This document shows, piece by piece, positions 49,121 through 62,067 of a DNA stretch of 64,000 nt. The DNA is from Clavelina lepadiformis. Lineage: Eukaryota > Chordata > Ascidiacea > Aplousobranchia > Clavelinidae. Under the pieces are notes generated by a model. That model worked only from the letters and a program-made list of their open reading frames with translations. It was not told where the DNA came from and ran no database searches. A program made the position numbers and the translations under genes. The stretch lies in the NCBI RefSeq assembly GCF_947623445.1, contig NC_135244.1, positions 4,464,001 through 4,528,000 on the forward strand, in the 5' to 3' direction. Position 1 is the first letter of the stretch, and each line of letters starts with the position of its first letter.

Positions 49121-51973
49121 TTAATCGCTGAGGCCACCAGTTCGTTGCTTTCTTCCTTTTATTGCTTCCGGATTGACAGTGCGGCGATCGGAAACCAAAC
49201 CAAGGAAGGCCATACAGTCAATCAATGTTGTGGTTAAGTTGTAGCGAAAACCGTACTCACTTGTGGCATAGTCGTATGGAAAAACGTGGTGGTAATTGTG
49301 AAAACCTTCTCCTAATTAATCACAAACACAGTAGATCGCCTAACATGATCATGAAACTAAATGAAATTATAAACAAGCACATAAAAACACTAAGGAAACA
49401 TCTTATAATGTTTTAAGTCTTTCTTGTACCTATTGCGAAGAAGTTCACCCACATATTTTCAGTCGGAAGGATGGATTTGTCGTACGGTTTGTTTCCCCAC
49501 ATGTGGGCCACGCTATTCACACACCATGTCACATTTAGCTGAATGCAATATCGCAATATACTCATTAGGAAGGACACCCACAAATTTTCACCCCATAACA
49601 GAGGAACAGCTGAAACATTCAATTCAAAAGGTGTGATAGAAATTATTTCCAGTACGAGTAAAGCGGTGTGTACGAGATTTGATACACATTGCCTTAATTA
49701 CCTGAGGGCACGACGAAACACATGAGAATAACAGCCGCTTTGTAGTGCCTATAAGGCAAATAAAAGAACATGTCATCAAACCTAAGTACTATAGTGATGT
49801 ACACTCGAGTTGATTTTGACTCAGATTTAAGTTCAATTTAATAGAGAAAGTTATAAAGTTTATTTTATTTATATAGTTTTATAAACTTCATTAAGATTTC
49901 ATCAATCCGATTAAAGACGATCTATAGGTGACTTGACTTGCGACTCCACTTCAGGGTAGCAAACAAATGACTCAACTTGACTCGTAACTTGCAAATCACG
50001 CAACGACTTGTAGCCTACTTTCATGCGCCATTAAAAAATCGGGGTTTTTGAAGTTTCTCCTTTGTCCCGAATGGTTTGCTTGTGGAGTCTGGTTAACGAT
50101 GTGGCCAAATGATTTACTTCATAAATTTTCCGACAGTTAATGGCATGATGATTGTTTGCTAAATCACCATAAAATGAAACGAGTGTTTGTTGGATATTGG
50201 GTAGACTTTCGTAATTGCTATTTACTGCAAATAAAAGACTTGACTTGACTTGACTTAATGAAAGACTTGACTTTTGAATAAACTTGAGACCTAAGTTATT
50301 TCATGTTTTGTCCAAAAACTTCAGATATGACTTAAAAAATTTGAGCAAAAATTAAGAATTCGGCTCAAAAACATAAATGACATCGCAACTGAAATCATAA
50401 AAACATAGCATATTGTAACATTTGTAAAAATGTAGTAATTTATTGTATCAAGCTCACCTATGTTGAAACATCACGACTGGATCGTTGTACAAATCGCTCA
50501 AATCAATGCTCTTTCCTTTTTCTATGACGTCAGGATGTTTCCTGACCATCAACCAACCAATATGGCAGAAGAAAAACCCTCGTTTTGCGTTGTGTGGATC
50601 AGCATCTGTGTCACTGAACTTGTGATGCACGCGGTGATCACGTGCCCAGTCGAATATCGAGTTCTGCAGAAGACAGACTTGCAAAATATAATTGTTATCA
50701 AGAAATGTAACTATGGCCAAAGTAAACTTTATGCTAGGTCAGTATTGATTAAAAGAAAAAAGACAAAAACTCGTAGTCATGTGATGCTGTTAGGCAGAGC
50801 CTGGTAACCGCTCGTTTAAAAACGGAGCCACTCACGCTCCTCAATGTAAAAAAGAGAGTCGCTCGTTCTTTTCCTCTTATATTAAAAGCGTGCTTGTTTT
50901 GCTCTTCACGTACTCGCTCTTCAAAAAATATTTTCAATTCGGCGCATTTTCGAATAACAATCGTATGTTGCAAATTATGCATTGTAAAGCGTGTGTCTAA
51001 CTGTAGCCTAATAATTGCTTATCATTATTTGTTATAATGGTTAGGAAATTGCATGAAATCCGATGTTGAAAAGTTTTGTTGTGGTCACATCTGCCACAAA
51101 TGATTAATAGTCGAGTACTAGTGCAAATATCAGCTCGGTGCTTAGGCTAAACTTCAAAGTCTTGTTATGACATTGTGGAATAATTTTGTGTACTTTGCTC
51201 ACTAAACTAAAACATTTCACTCCGCACCCAAATTGCTATATTACGGGGGCTCAAAAATTCTTTTGGTGGCCTAAAATGGACAGAGAAGGCAGGTTTAGTA
51301 CGTAAATGCCACCATAACCAAGATAACTTCGGTGTCGGTATTTTGTAGTTAAGCAATTGTTTTTACAAAATCCTGTAATCCAACCAACCTGGAACGCCAT
51401 GGAGTTGAAGACAGCAAGTAACATCTTGATCGGCAAGCGAGCTTTGTAAGCTCTGTGCGACCAGAGGCGGTGGACACCTGCAGTGATTCCCAACCCAGCC
51501 ATGACGTAATAAAAGTATTCTAGAGAAAAGCTAAGTCGTTTTTGTAAAAGTAAACATATAGCCTTGATTATTGAAATAAATTCCCAATACAAAATCGTAA
51601 TCACTTCTGCTATTAGCACTTTATAACCATTGTACTATTTTAACCACGTTGGTGGGCCAGCATGTAAAAAATGTTTCGCTACTTAGTCTTAAACCGCTAT
51701 AGCCTATAGGATGTGGTCACTAACTATAAGTCAGGCTATAGTTTGTAAAAAATTGAACAGCATATCTTTACAAATCACATGTACGTTTAAACACGACCTC
51801 ATCTCAGCAATAGGCCTACTACACAACCTCACTAACCTACCCCACAAAACCGTTCCTGGATGTGCTTTAGGCAACTGAGTGATAGCAAAAAGGGCTAAGG
51901 CATGCAGCGACGTCATCCAAACGACATTAAGCCATATTACTTGGTTAGATACTTTGTCTTTACGGCCTTCCAT
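49121..51973 (-). CDS. Acyl-CoA delta-9 desaturase, copy D (most divergent)
   Basis: Six exons in minus order: 51973-51841, 51519-51389, 50663-50458, 49748-49702, 49609-49430, 49311-49121; 888 nt (295 aa), same exon lengths as the others. Histidine boxes are HRLWSH, HRVHH and HNYHH. It departs from A-C throughout: N-terminus MEGRKDKVSNQVIWLNVV, GITAGVHRLWSHRAYKARLP in exon 2, RHYKAAVILMCFVVPSG in exon 4, and a distinct C-terminus (GLVSDRRTVNPEAIKGRKQR). It therefore seems the oldest branch and has escaped the homogenisation seen in A-C. Substrate preference could differ, but the sequence does not show how. Confidence 0.92.
49800..50300. repeat. ACTTG/GACTC-rich block in desaturase D intron
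   Basis: Contains many actcgagt, tgactc and gacttgactt words, including a short tandem gacttgacttgacttgactt run near 50227. It looks like a decayed DNA transposon, but clear ends and a target duplication were not found. Confidence 0.4.
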
Positions 51974-54900
51974 TGGAATTAAAGGTTTCTATTCAATACT
52001 TGTTATATCAACAAAACTGTGTAGAATCGAAGCAGATCTGTATGATTAAAACATAACCAAAACTGCATATCTATTATGTATAACTTATTAAAGTCGTGAT
52101 CAACTACAACTGTTTACAATTCAAATATATACTGTAACTGAAAAAGTATTCTGTAATACGTAAAATAATTTCCAATGCATTGGTCTGTAAGTATTTTTCC
52201 CTAAATAACATCTGTTGAAGTTTAACTCTTTACCATATAGATAAATGACACAACAACACAGAAGCCATCACCGCAATGCCTAAGATAAGATAAAAATTAG
52301 ACGTTTGATCGCTACTTTCCTTTGCAGATTTTCTGTTTACATCACACTTTGCGCTTTCCCCCACTAATTTATTTTTAACTACTAAGGGACAACGAAGCTT
52401 ATGCAGGCCTCTTCATGGATGGTGTTATAGTGGCTTCATATAGAATATGTATACTTTTGGTATGCTTACTTTGTGACTATTCCAAAAATTTAGTTTTATC
52501 TTTTACCAATTTTTAATACAGTATTTATTTTTATCCGGCTTGCTTAATTTGTGTTTCATCTTTGCAAAGATTCACCCAGAAACTACTGTTGCCGCTTTTC
52601 GACAATTTCTTTGCATCTTACTGGCTAATCCAGAATTTATGCATACTTAATATCTTTGGATAAGTGTTCTAAATTTAGTGTATAAGGTGTTACTAAATCA
52701 GGCTTCCAGCAAACAAAAATTTTTCAGCAATAAAACAAATGTAAGATTGGTGCAAAAGATGCAATTTTTATGCAGCACAATTTCCGTTCGCTGACACTCT
52801 TCATTCCGTACTATACACTTATTTGTTTTTTTATCTTATTTGATATCATGCTACAAGATTCATAAAAAACTTCCTTCAAAATCTTCGATTGCAGTCGTCC
52901 AGTCCGAAAGCAATCTTGCTTCGTCTTCTGTTTATTCATTCGTGAAGTGACTCCAGCTTATATCTGACATTCCATAAAATATTAACCGGAGTTATACCGC
53001 TTTAAAATTTTGCTCCGTCTATTTAATTTGTTATGGAAAATTGCCTTAGATTCCTGTAATTAAAAGTTTGGTTATCGTAAACTTACTGAAAGACATTTGT
53101 TGCAAATTTGCCGAGGTAGTTACGTCGTTACATGAGGTTAGTTTTATCTCCGAGCTGTCAGCGAAACATATTAAAGATAAGTGGAAGTTAAACACTCTCT
53201 GCGGGTAATCTACATCAAACAAACAATTTTCTCAAACAACTTCGAAAGGTTCTTGCAAAGTTAATGCTGCTGTTGTTGGTCAGTAGGTTGAAGGCAAAGG
53301 AAATGCAGAGTTGTGCGGACTGCCTTCTTCGTCACGCCGGCCGTCTGTCTGAAATACTTTATGGTAAGTTTTTTTCTTCAATGCCATTCTTTTACAGAAT
53401 ATAGTAAAATAAAAAAGTAGAATATCGATGGCACTCTATGGTTAACTTCTATTTTATTATCTCGACACAAGCTTTCGCACGCATCAGCTTGATTTATCAG
53501 GTGTATAGCAAGAGCTGAGCCTTTCTGTTCTTTTGCGATGTACTCTACAACAAGACTATCGATATCAATAAAATTGATTTGCTTTCGCTCTGTGTAGTTT
53601 GGTTTTGAAAACTAACAGTCCACATCTCAACAAATGTGACACAGTTTTGGCTACTGGACATTATGATGAGTGTGCAAGTTTGTAATACAAGCTTACGGAT
53701 GGTAGGTTATTAGCTAATTGCAATCAATTTCGAATTGAAAGTCAAAAAATTGCAGTACCCTGAATTATACCCAACCCGTCACTTATCCTTCTTCACTGCT
53801 TCTTGCATAACAAGCAAAGACGTAGAGTAGGTTATATTATCATTTATCAGCTGCTGGGTAAACTTTAAATCGCTCTGGTAATGGGGTTGTTGCGAAGATC
53901 ATTAAAAACTATATTAATATTTCTTAATCATTTCAAATCATGGTTAATTTCTCTTCATTAAATGGTTTTCTTCTCAAACACACCATCGAAGACATGGTCT
54001 CGTCCGATCACAGGTTCCTGTGAAAAACTCTTGCATTGTTCGCCAGAGTGATTATTTTCCTTATCAAAAGCAGAATAAACTCAGATTTTAACGATTTATT
54101 TCCTTTCTGCGGTGTTCATGTTTGTATCATGGTTTTTACGGCCTAGACTATGTTGTTTGGAAACAAACCGAACACTGCAACTAATAAATTGTCAAGCATT
54201 TTCGGAAAAAATAATGTAAACTAAAATGATTTTTTGGGTTTTCTCTTAAAATATTTGGTTAAATCGATTTGGCAATAGTTTTAGTACACGAATTATACGC
54301 CTAAGTTTTCTTACGCACAAAAATTCGTATAAAAACAAAGCAAGTAGGCCTAAATATAAGAACCAAATAAATTCAAAGCATATTTGCATATTTGAGAAGT
54401 TGCAGTTGATAAAAATGGTTGGAGTACCAAAAAAATCGCTTGATGAAGAAATATATTTTCTACAATCTTGGCTCTACTAGTTGTTCTGCGTACACTTTGC
54501 TCTTATAAAAACGGCAGATATTTTGCAGCAGAAGCGAAAACCAATCAAATGTTATGCTAGTTTTCATCACTCAACCACATTCCGATTGCAACGTATACCG
54601 TATAGAGATGTGTGTGCACGTGACGGCAACACGCCTATTTCCTAGGAAGTGTGATTGGTTAAAATCTTTTCGACGTTGGTTAAAAATTAATTGTTTGAAA
54701 CAACCAGGATGTAGCGGCGATGATACTCACTGCCGCTTTGAACTATGTGGGCAACGCACATACCTAAAGTTGTAATGACTAAGTGTAAAGAAACGTTTGT
54801 TTATGAAGCAATTTTTCACTGCAGTAACTTCATGATCGCAACAGTTGTAATGGCAAGCTCTACGAGAAAATCGACTAAACTTGTATCTTAATTAAATTTA

Positions 54901-55498
54901 TGAATTATATCATCCAAAGTACATGGACTCTTTTAAACTTAATGCTTTATAGAAAAAACGAAGGATCAACCAATTAATTTTTATCAAAGACGAGTGTCTT
55001 TGAATAAGTTCGAATAAAACTCGATCAGCTTATTCCATCAATGCCAACAACTCGCAATAGATTGGGACTGCATAAATGTTATTCTTCATACGATATTGCA
55101 ATTCAATTGTTTTAACAATAACATGACGCTATGTGTTGGTTAATTCACAATGCGACATGCGTCAAGAAGTATAAATCTTCATGATAGAGTCGCATATCTT
55201 GCAACTGGTACCAACTTGGTGAAAGCTTGTTCACCAAATATTTTGAAGGTTTACCACGAAGGTTTACTGAATATGATGCATAAATTTATAATTTAGGTCA
55301 TAGGATAAATCATACTAAGCTCAATTCGGAAGTAAATAGTAGCATTTAAAAAAAAATTACATTATAAGAGAACATATAAGTCGTTGCTATATGATGATGA
55401 CTCCTATTTCTGTTAGAATGAAAATGTAATCTATGGAAAATCCTAATTGCATATGCCAATATGAAAAACAGAAAAAGTAGCTGTATGTGAGAAATTGA
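51974..55498. other. Intergenic region before NAGK
   Basis: About 3.5 kb with no gene that can be supported beyond one possible first exon at 53263-53363. No complete repeat was identified. Confidence 0.5.
53263..53363 (+). other. Possible isolated first coding exon
   Basis: An ATG opens a frame with MLLLLVSRLKAKEMQSCADC and ending SEILYG at a strong gtaagt donor. The GC content is higher than its surroundings. No following exon was found before 55498, so this may be chance or the start of an unrecognised gene. Confidence 0.2.
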
Positions 55499-58122
55499 TC
55501 AGACGTCTTCCTGGTGAAGGGTCTTGTAATTTTTGGTCATATCTTTAGAAATGTTGAAGCCAGCATGTTTTGCCCCGATGTAAGCAGCACCAAAGGCACT
55601 GCTCTTAGTAAGTTCAACCAATGTGAAGCGATGTAACTTGTCCTTTACCCCGCTTTTCAATCGAGTAACAAAAGCTGGAAACATTCAAGCAAGTACTTAA
55701 GTGTTTGTGCAATAGTAAGTAACATTGATGTATCAAACAATTAATGGCTGGTAAAGATAAAAGGCTGCATTATACAGGAAAAAGCAAATGCTTACCATTC
55801 TTCAATAATGTCCAGCTTTTCCAAACGGAACCAACACAAACAATTTCTATTCCGTATTCATCAGTAAACATACCCTGTATAAGACAGTAGTTCACAATGA
55901 TCAAACAGATATCAGCAAAATAGCAACACAGGCTCGTTAAGTGAATATTAAAAAGTAAACACTTTAAAACCATAAAAATAATTGGATTAAGCACTCATGG
56001 TTGTACAGTGATTAGGTAAGAAAAACTTTACTTCGGCTCTAAGCCTTAATGAGATATTGCATGATATTGTTGAAATTACCTTGCTAGTTCTAGGAAGCAA
56101 TGCCAAGACATGATCCGCTAAAACTTTACCTGCATCTTCAAATACGCTTTTAACAAGAGGATCATTCAAACCTATACAATGTTTCAAACAATAAGACAGA
56201 ATTTTAAGGCAACTTTTATCAAAAGTTTTGAAAGGCATTTACCTTCCGATTTCGGTATTGAGTATAGGCTCAATAGTGTGTGATTATAACAAGTTGATTT
56301 TATTTTTAAATACCTCAGTAGCAAATACCAATTACAATACCTTCAGTAGCAAGAACTTTACAAAATCCAGCAAAAAATGATTTTTTGAAGTTGGTGTACA
56401 GGCTGTCTAAGAGACCATATCGATCATTAATCTGTAGAAAAACAAAATCAAAACACTCCGGGCAACTGAAACCCAAAGTTTCATCTGAACAGAATAACAT
56501 TAACTTCTCACGTTGAAGTACTTGAACATGGCACTCCGGACAAATGTTGGATCATGAGGAGCAGGCTTCATGTTATCGTCGTGATCAAACACAAATTTTA
56601 TTGCCCGATGTGCAATCCAGTAAGCTCCACCTTCATCTCCCATCATATGGCCCCAACCTCCACATCGAAATACTGACTCATCCTTGTTTACAAGCTGGCA
56701 GTTCGTGCCAGTACCCGATATTAGGACCATACCACCTTACAACAAACAAAATAAAGCGAAAACTTGTTAACTTAAAGCCAACTATTAATTCATGTTATGT
56801 TATGTAAATTTTAAGTTATCTGAAGTTGATAACAAATTTAGTGAACAGTAACGGAGTCACATAAACAGAAATCATAAAAATATTTCATAAATTTTGCTTT
56901 AAAAAGTAAAAATAGATTCATGATGAAAATTAATAAGCCATAAAACGTCAACCAAAAATCGTTTACAGTTCGGATTAATTGAAGATTTATTCACGTTCCA
57001 AAAATAATTTGTCAAAAGCATGAGATGTTAAACTTTCACTACACTAAAATATGTTTTAGTAGTTTATTTTATATTCATTATTATTATTCATTATTTGCAT
57101 TTTTTTATTCATTATTTTATATTAGTTTATTGCAAATATTTTAACCATCAATTTTTATTCTGCTTTCGAGAATCTGATAAAATACAGATGAAAGCTGTCT
57201 AATGATGTCCAATGGTGATAACCAATTACAACTAATTTTGGTGAAAAATCAACTTGAGCCTTCACATTGTTGAATCACTGCAAACAGACATCATCTTGCC
57301 CAAATCTAACACAAACTGCTTGTTACAATAAATGTAAATACGATTACAGAATATAAATGAAGCATTTTACAGTAAATGCATTTGGAAATAAATACCATTT
57401 TCACAGGCAGTCGCTATTGATCCAAACGTATCTGTCTGTATCAGAACGTTATCACTTATATGTGGATATTTTGAGGTAATCATATCAGTCATCTCTTTAT
57501 TTTTGTCCTTTTGCTCTCCACCACTCAGGCATAAACCCTGTCATATATCATGTAAAAGGTTTAAAATAAATCAATCCAAAATGTATATACTTCTATAATT
57601 GGTGCTTACTTCAGTTAGTTTATTAGCTCTTTCGAACTTACAATTGATTTCAAAGGAGACTTTGGATCGATTCCTGCTTTGTTCTTTGCTGATTCTACCA
57701 TTTGGTTAACCCGCTTGCATACTTCATCAACTCCTATTTGCTTTTTTTAAAGAAACAAATACACAATCATTCTTAGTTGAAATACAAAAAAATCTTCAGC
57801 CTATTAAAGTTTACAATAGTACAACACTTACCCAGACATTGGTACCCAAGCCATCACTTTCTCCCACTAAGTCTCCACTTTCATCCAGAATAACCGTGTG
57901 TGAGTGAGACGCGCCACTGCGTTTAATATAATAATTGATTAGACATAAAATATCAATATAATGCATATTATGTTTGCTGGAGCAATGTGTTTAATGTTGG
58001 AAATTAGCTTCAGACTGATTAAGTCATTCCCAATGCTGACCTTTGATTTAGGTTAACCGTTCAAATTTCTATGACTGTATGTATATTTTCACTTACCCTT
58101 CGACTCCTCCATAATAAGGCAT
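55499..58122 (-). CDS. NAGK: N-acetyl-D-glucosamine kinase, complete
   Basis: Nine exons in minus order: 58122-58097, 57916-57832, 57740-57642, 57537-57396, 56735-56512, 56431-56341, 56171-56080, 55874-55796, 55674-55499; 1014 nt (337 aa, human is 344), all phases agree. The enzyme phosphorylates GlcNAc at O6 with ATP, salvaging amino sugar toward UDP-GlcNAc in the cytosol. It has the BadF/BadG/NAGK fold of the sugar-kinase/actin superfamily. Visible signatures are [20 protein letters not shown] (first phosphate loop), [31 protein letters not shown] (second phosphate loop), [19 protein letters not shown] (sugar binding and catalytic region) and [11 protein letters not shown] (adenosine region). 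The C-terminus contains [15 protein letters not shown]. The neighbouring SDR lies upstream on the same strand but is a separate unit. Confidence 0.95.
56736..57395 (-). other. NAGK intron with AT-rich simple repeat
   Basis: The 660-bp intron between NAGK exons 4 and 5 has an ATT-rich low-complexity tract around 57060-57130. Nothing else was recognised. Confidence 0.6.
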
Positions 58123-58439
58123 GATTTCACAAAAAAATATTCCTAAGTTGAACGCTGTTTTAAAACACAACAAAACAGTTAGTAGTTAGCTTTTTATAAG
58201 TGTTGGAAACATTGGTACATACAGAACATTTGTCAAAATAATTGCGCTCATAATATTAACCATACTTATAAACACCACTTATATTTTAACTTGATATGGT
58301 ATCATACCTATACAGTGCAATACACCAATGGAAACAATATGATTGATCATACTGAAGTTAAATACAACATATATGTACATATATTAAGTAGACAAATTGT
58401 TGAAGAACCTGGTCTTGGATCCATATTACTTAAAACAGT

Positions 58440-58832
58440 CATGACATAGTCTTTGTGCTTAACAGGTATGGCATTGCAAATTCAAAAAAGGTGTTTTTAC
58501 ATTAACGGTAAACATTTCGCTAATCTCATTTTCAGCTGCTTGCTCAAATTTTTGGAGAATTAATTCTCCAGCATTTTTGACTAATAATCCACACGTTGAA
58601 ATGTGGTCACACGTTCATTACCAACATTTTCTAATTGATCACGTTGTTAACTGATCAGCCTGGACAATTACAAGATTTGATGAACAAGCACCTCTACAAG
58701 AATCAACAACACTTAAAAATTTATTTTTCTTTATTTCTTTCAGTTAAAACCAGCTTGCCAAATCTCAACGCAATGACAGAACCAAAACCACGCTATGCTC
58801 CAGTTACAATTACCACTTATTTTTTTACTCAT
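58440..58832 (-). pseudogene. Decayed 5' copy of the neighbouring SDR gene
   Basis: The minus strand matches the first half of the intact SDR gene at 59801-60544, from the start ATG (58832-58830) to about codon 130. Shared blocks include atcagcctggacaattacaa, acaggtatggcattgca and cacaattaccactt-type words. It carries several deletions and substitutions that break the frame, and the 3' half is missing. The intact gene is intronless, so retroposition or a tandem duplication could both explain it; no poly-A tract was noted. Confidence 0.85.
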
Positions 58833-59800
58833 GTATTGCTTTTCAGATTTATATCTTATACCACAACTCTAATGTAAAGCAGAAATGACAAAAAAGTCAC
58901 TTAAAAAAAATGAAACGCTTTAAACTCAGCTGCTTTCAAATTGACATGCGAAATAAAAATATTGAAAATGACATGAAAGTTATTGAACCAGTTTAATTTG
59001 CAAAATTTGAATCAAGTTGATCTCGAAGAACTTTTAATATTGTAAACTGAAAACATCTGGTACACATGCTATAGCACTTAAATAACAGTAGGTTACCGCT
59101 AAAGTAGATTAATTCAATTAATTAACCTACACAAAATGTGTAAGAATTTGCTTTTATGATACACTGCCTATTATAGCGCAATTTATTCACTGCCCAACAT
59201 AAGCTACCGAAGAACCTAATACCATAATTTAAGCCAATTTTTGCCGTGCATATCGTGCATAAGTAGCATAACTATATAGTTTAGCATTTGTCCCAACATT
59301 TGAATTCTTCCTTAGTAAGACATGTTTTCTACCACATTCAGCACTAAAATAAACACCTTTTAACAAACTTTTAATATTGTAAAAAATGAAACTTGAAAAT
59401 GAATGTTATGATTTTGAAGGATATTAACAATGATATACTGCAATCTAAAAATTGCTTATTACTACACTAGAACACACCAATAACTAGCTGCACAATACAT
59501 GATATGAGACTAATACACGCACCATTAGTCTGTAAATTTTAAATGAATTGACATGAAAATTAAATTGAATTGGCTGAAAATTTAACTCTGGTGCAACAAG
59601 CACATAATAACTGATCAAGTTTATACAATAACATACATGATGATTTATATGATAACATACATGTAAAACAATTAGTTTCTTCATTGAATAAATTATACTT
59701 ATCTACTAACTAGACACTTTAGTAATAACCAAATTACGAGAATGCAACGCTTCAAACAGGAGCATGAAAATGAGCAGCTAACCACCTATAACCAAACAAA
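58833..59800. other. Spacer between SDR pseudogene and intact SDR
   Basis: AT-rich, with no exon or repeat recognised. The 3' UTR of the SDR gene should lie near 59700-59800. Confidence 0.5.
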
Positions 59801-60544
59801 CTAGGTACTTAAAACTGATGCACCTCCATCCACATTCAGAAATTGGCCTGTAGTCTGAGCTGCCTCTGAAGAGGCAAGAAAGTAAACGGCATTGGCAACA
59901 TTTTCGTGAGCTATAAAACCTCCAATTGGTTGTTTCGACTTTTCATAATTAAGAACATCCTCTGGCGCTGCAAGTGTCAACTCAGTCAGTGCTGTTGCAG
60001 GACGCACAGAGTTTACTCTTACACCTTCAGATGCGTATTTTGAAGCAGCGTTAATTGTTAACTGATCAAGAGCGCCACGACTCATGCGGGAAACCATTAA
60101 AAGCTCTGGACTTGGGTGCAGATAACTTGAAATGTTCACAACAGAGCCTTTTGTTTTTAACAGGTATGGCATTGCATGTTGCATTAAAAAGAACGGCGCT
60201 TTTACATTAACAGCAAACATTTCATCAAACTCGTAATCGGTTGCTTTCTCAAATGTTTGGGGAATAAAAACCCCAGCATTGTTAACTAAGACATCCACAC
60301 ATCCAAAGGCTTTCACACATTCATTAATGACATTTTCTAGCTGATCGCGTTGCTTTAGATCAGCCTGGACAATTACAACGCTTGATGAACCAGCACTTCT
60401 ACAAGAATCCGCAACACTTGACAATTTTTCTGCATTTCTTCCAGTCAAAACCAGTTTTGCCCTGTGCTTGGCAAATTTCAATGCAATGGCAGAACCAAAA
60501 CCGCCTGATGCCCCAGTCACAATTACCACTTGTTCTTTACTCAT
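59801..60544 (-). CDS. SDR-family protein with substituted catalytic residues, intronless
   Basis: A single 744-bp frame (247 aa) from ATG at 60544 to TAA. It is a classical short-chain dehydrogenase/reductase by fold: TGASGGFG cofactor loop (10-17), NNAG (88-91), VNV with Asn113, NISS (137-140), and a C-terminal GQFLNVDGG. The best family resemblance is to 3-oxoacyl-ACP-reductase-like SDRs of invertebrates. In the usual Y-x-x-x-K motif the sequence reads S-R-M-S-R (152-156), so the catalytic Tyr is Ser and the Lys is Arg, whereas the Asn and Ser of the tetrad remain. It may bind NAD(P)(H) without normal catalysis. Full length and absence of stops argue for constraint. A decayed copy lies at 58440-58832. 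Confidence 0.88.
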   Translation of the reverse strand: MSKEQVVIVTGASGGFGSAIALKFAKHRAKLVLTGRNAEKLSSVADSCRSAGSSSVVIVQADLKQRDQLENVINECVKAFGCVDVLVNNAGVFIPQTFEKATDYEFDEMFAVNVKAPFFLMQHAMPYLLKTKGSVVNISSYLHPSPELLMVSRMSRGALDQLTINAASKYASEGVRVNSVRPATALTELTLAAPEDVLNYEKSKQPIGGFIAHENVANAVYFLASSEAAQTTGQFLNVDGGASVLST

Positions 60545-61844
60545 TGTTTTATATTATAGATACAGCATAGAACTTAAAGAAATAGAGTAAAAGAACCTAC
60601 TCTTAGAGTAAAAATATGTATGTTACTGAAATTAAATACAAATAACAAAACAACATCACAATGCTTTTTATTGTGTTATATAAACTGTACCAAAAATCAA
60701 CTGAGCTAGCCTAAACTGCTTCTTGTCATTTGTGGCACTGCAGCACTGCCTGTCTGCCACAGCTCACAAACTGACAGTGACAGATACCGGTGGATGTAGC
60801 ATTGACAGATAAATAAACTTTAGGTTTACACTATACAGCATAATAATCTAATATACTTGTATTGGGTTTCGACTTGTAGGCTAAGTTTTTGGGGCTTGTA
60901 TATATTATATACTGAATGTTACAAAACAAATTACGTATTTATGGAAACGGTATCGGGAATGCACCTAAAACGAAACTTGATGACGTTGCAATAAATTCTA
61001 CTAAAATTTCAATTTGTGTGCCGAATTTTTAACCCCAAATGGTACGAGTTGGTCTTAAAATCGTAATAAATAATCAAATGAATTTATACAATAAAACTAC
61101 AGAAACATATCCTTTTTTGGTTTAGGCTAGTTTTTTTTGGTTTTTGCAGGACATTTAGAACAACACAAAGGGGGAATACCAAAACACAACTACACAAGAA
61201 GAGTGGAGGCAAGGCTTCACAGCACATCGTCACTGTGGAGAACTCGTACCTTGCAATTGACTTCAATTTTTTACTGTAGGCTGGTACTACTATTAATTAG
61301 CCTATACCTTAATGTCTGAAATTTACTGTTTGCCCATAGACCATAGTGGTATAACAAATATGTGTTTTTGTTGTGTCATTACACAAGAAACATCTTCTAA
61401 TAAAGGTCGGCTGCCCTGGCAGCTATTGTTAGAATATGAGCGAGGACAATTAAAGATGATAACTTTTTTTGCTTCTGCTTCGATGGTATGAATTCCCATT
61501 CCTCAAACGGCGTGACAATGCTGTTTAGTTGCTGAAATTCTGTCCATGCATATTACTAAATGATAAAGTTCCCATTTTTATTTATTATCAGACACAAAGG
61601 CTTACACCTTCGGGCAAAGCTTACTGAATGTTAGATTTTGCAGTCGTAACAAGTAAAAAGAAAAGGGAAAGGAAAGATTGCAAACATTACAACAATATTT
61701 ATATGGCACACCAGTTCAAGCGAGGTAATTTATCTGAATGTTTTTAAAGAGAATTTAAGTTTGGTCAACAACTGAATTGCAAGATCCCAAAATAAAATTT
61801 CAGCATTTACAAAACAACTTATGACTCTTGAAGTAACCCACAGT

Positions 61845-62067
61845 GAAAAGTGTGGCAACTGGACGCACGAGATTTATCAACATGTACGTCAATTTTTTTT
61901 TATCTACAGGCCGATTCATAATAAATAAACAAAATCCTGGTTGCTTGAGCGCCAATTTTTTAATAAACAATCAAAAGCTTCAGTGCACACCGTTATTCCC
62001 AAGTTTGTGTCTTTGCATGGAATGCACACACAATTTCTAGTCGAAAGCTGCCATACTTTTCAGTTGG
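61845..62067 (+). repeat. Dispersed repeat, copy 2 of 3
   Basis: Shares gaaaagtgtggcaactgg, gccgattcataataaataaac, tcagtgcacaccg, tttgcatggaatg and ctgccatacttttcagttgg with the 4779 copy, in the same order and orientation. Confidence 0.65.

Noticed and set aside
53263-53363. New gene starting with MLLLLVSRLK
   Set aside because: Only one candidate exon with a good donor; no downstream exon could be joined, so it is listed only at low confidence.
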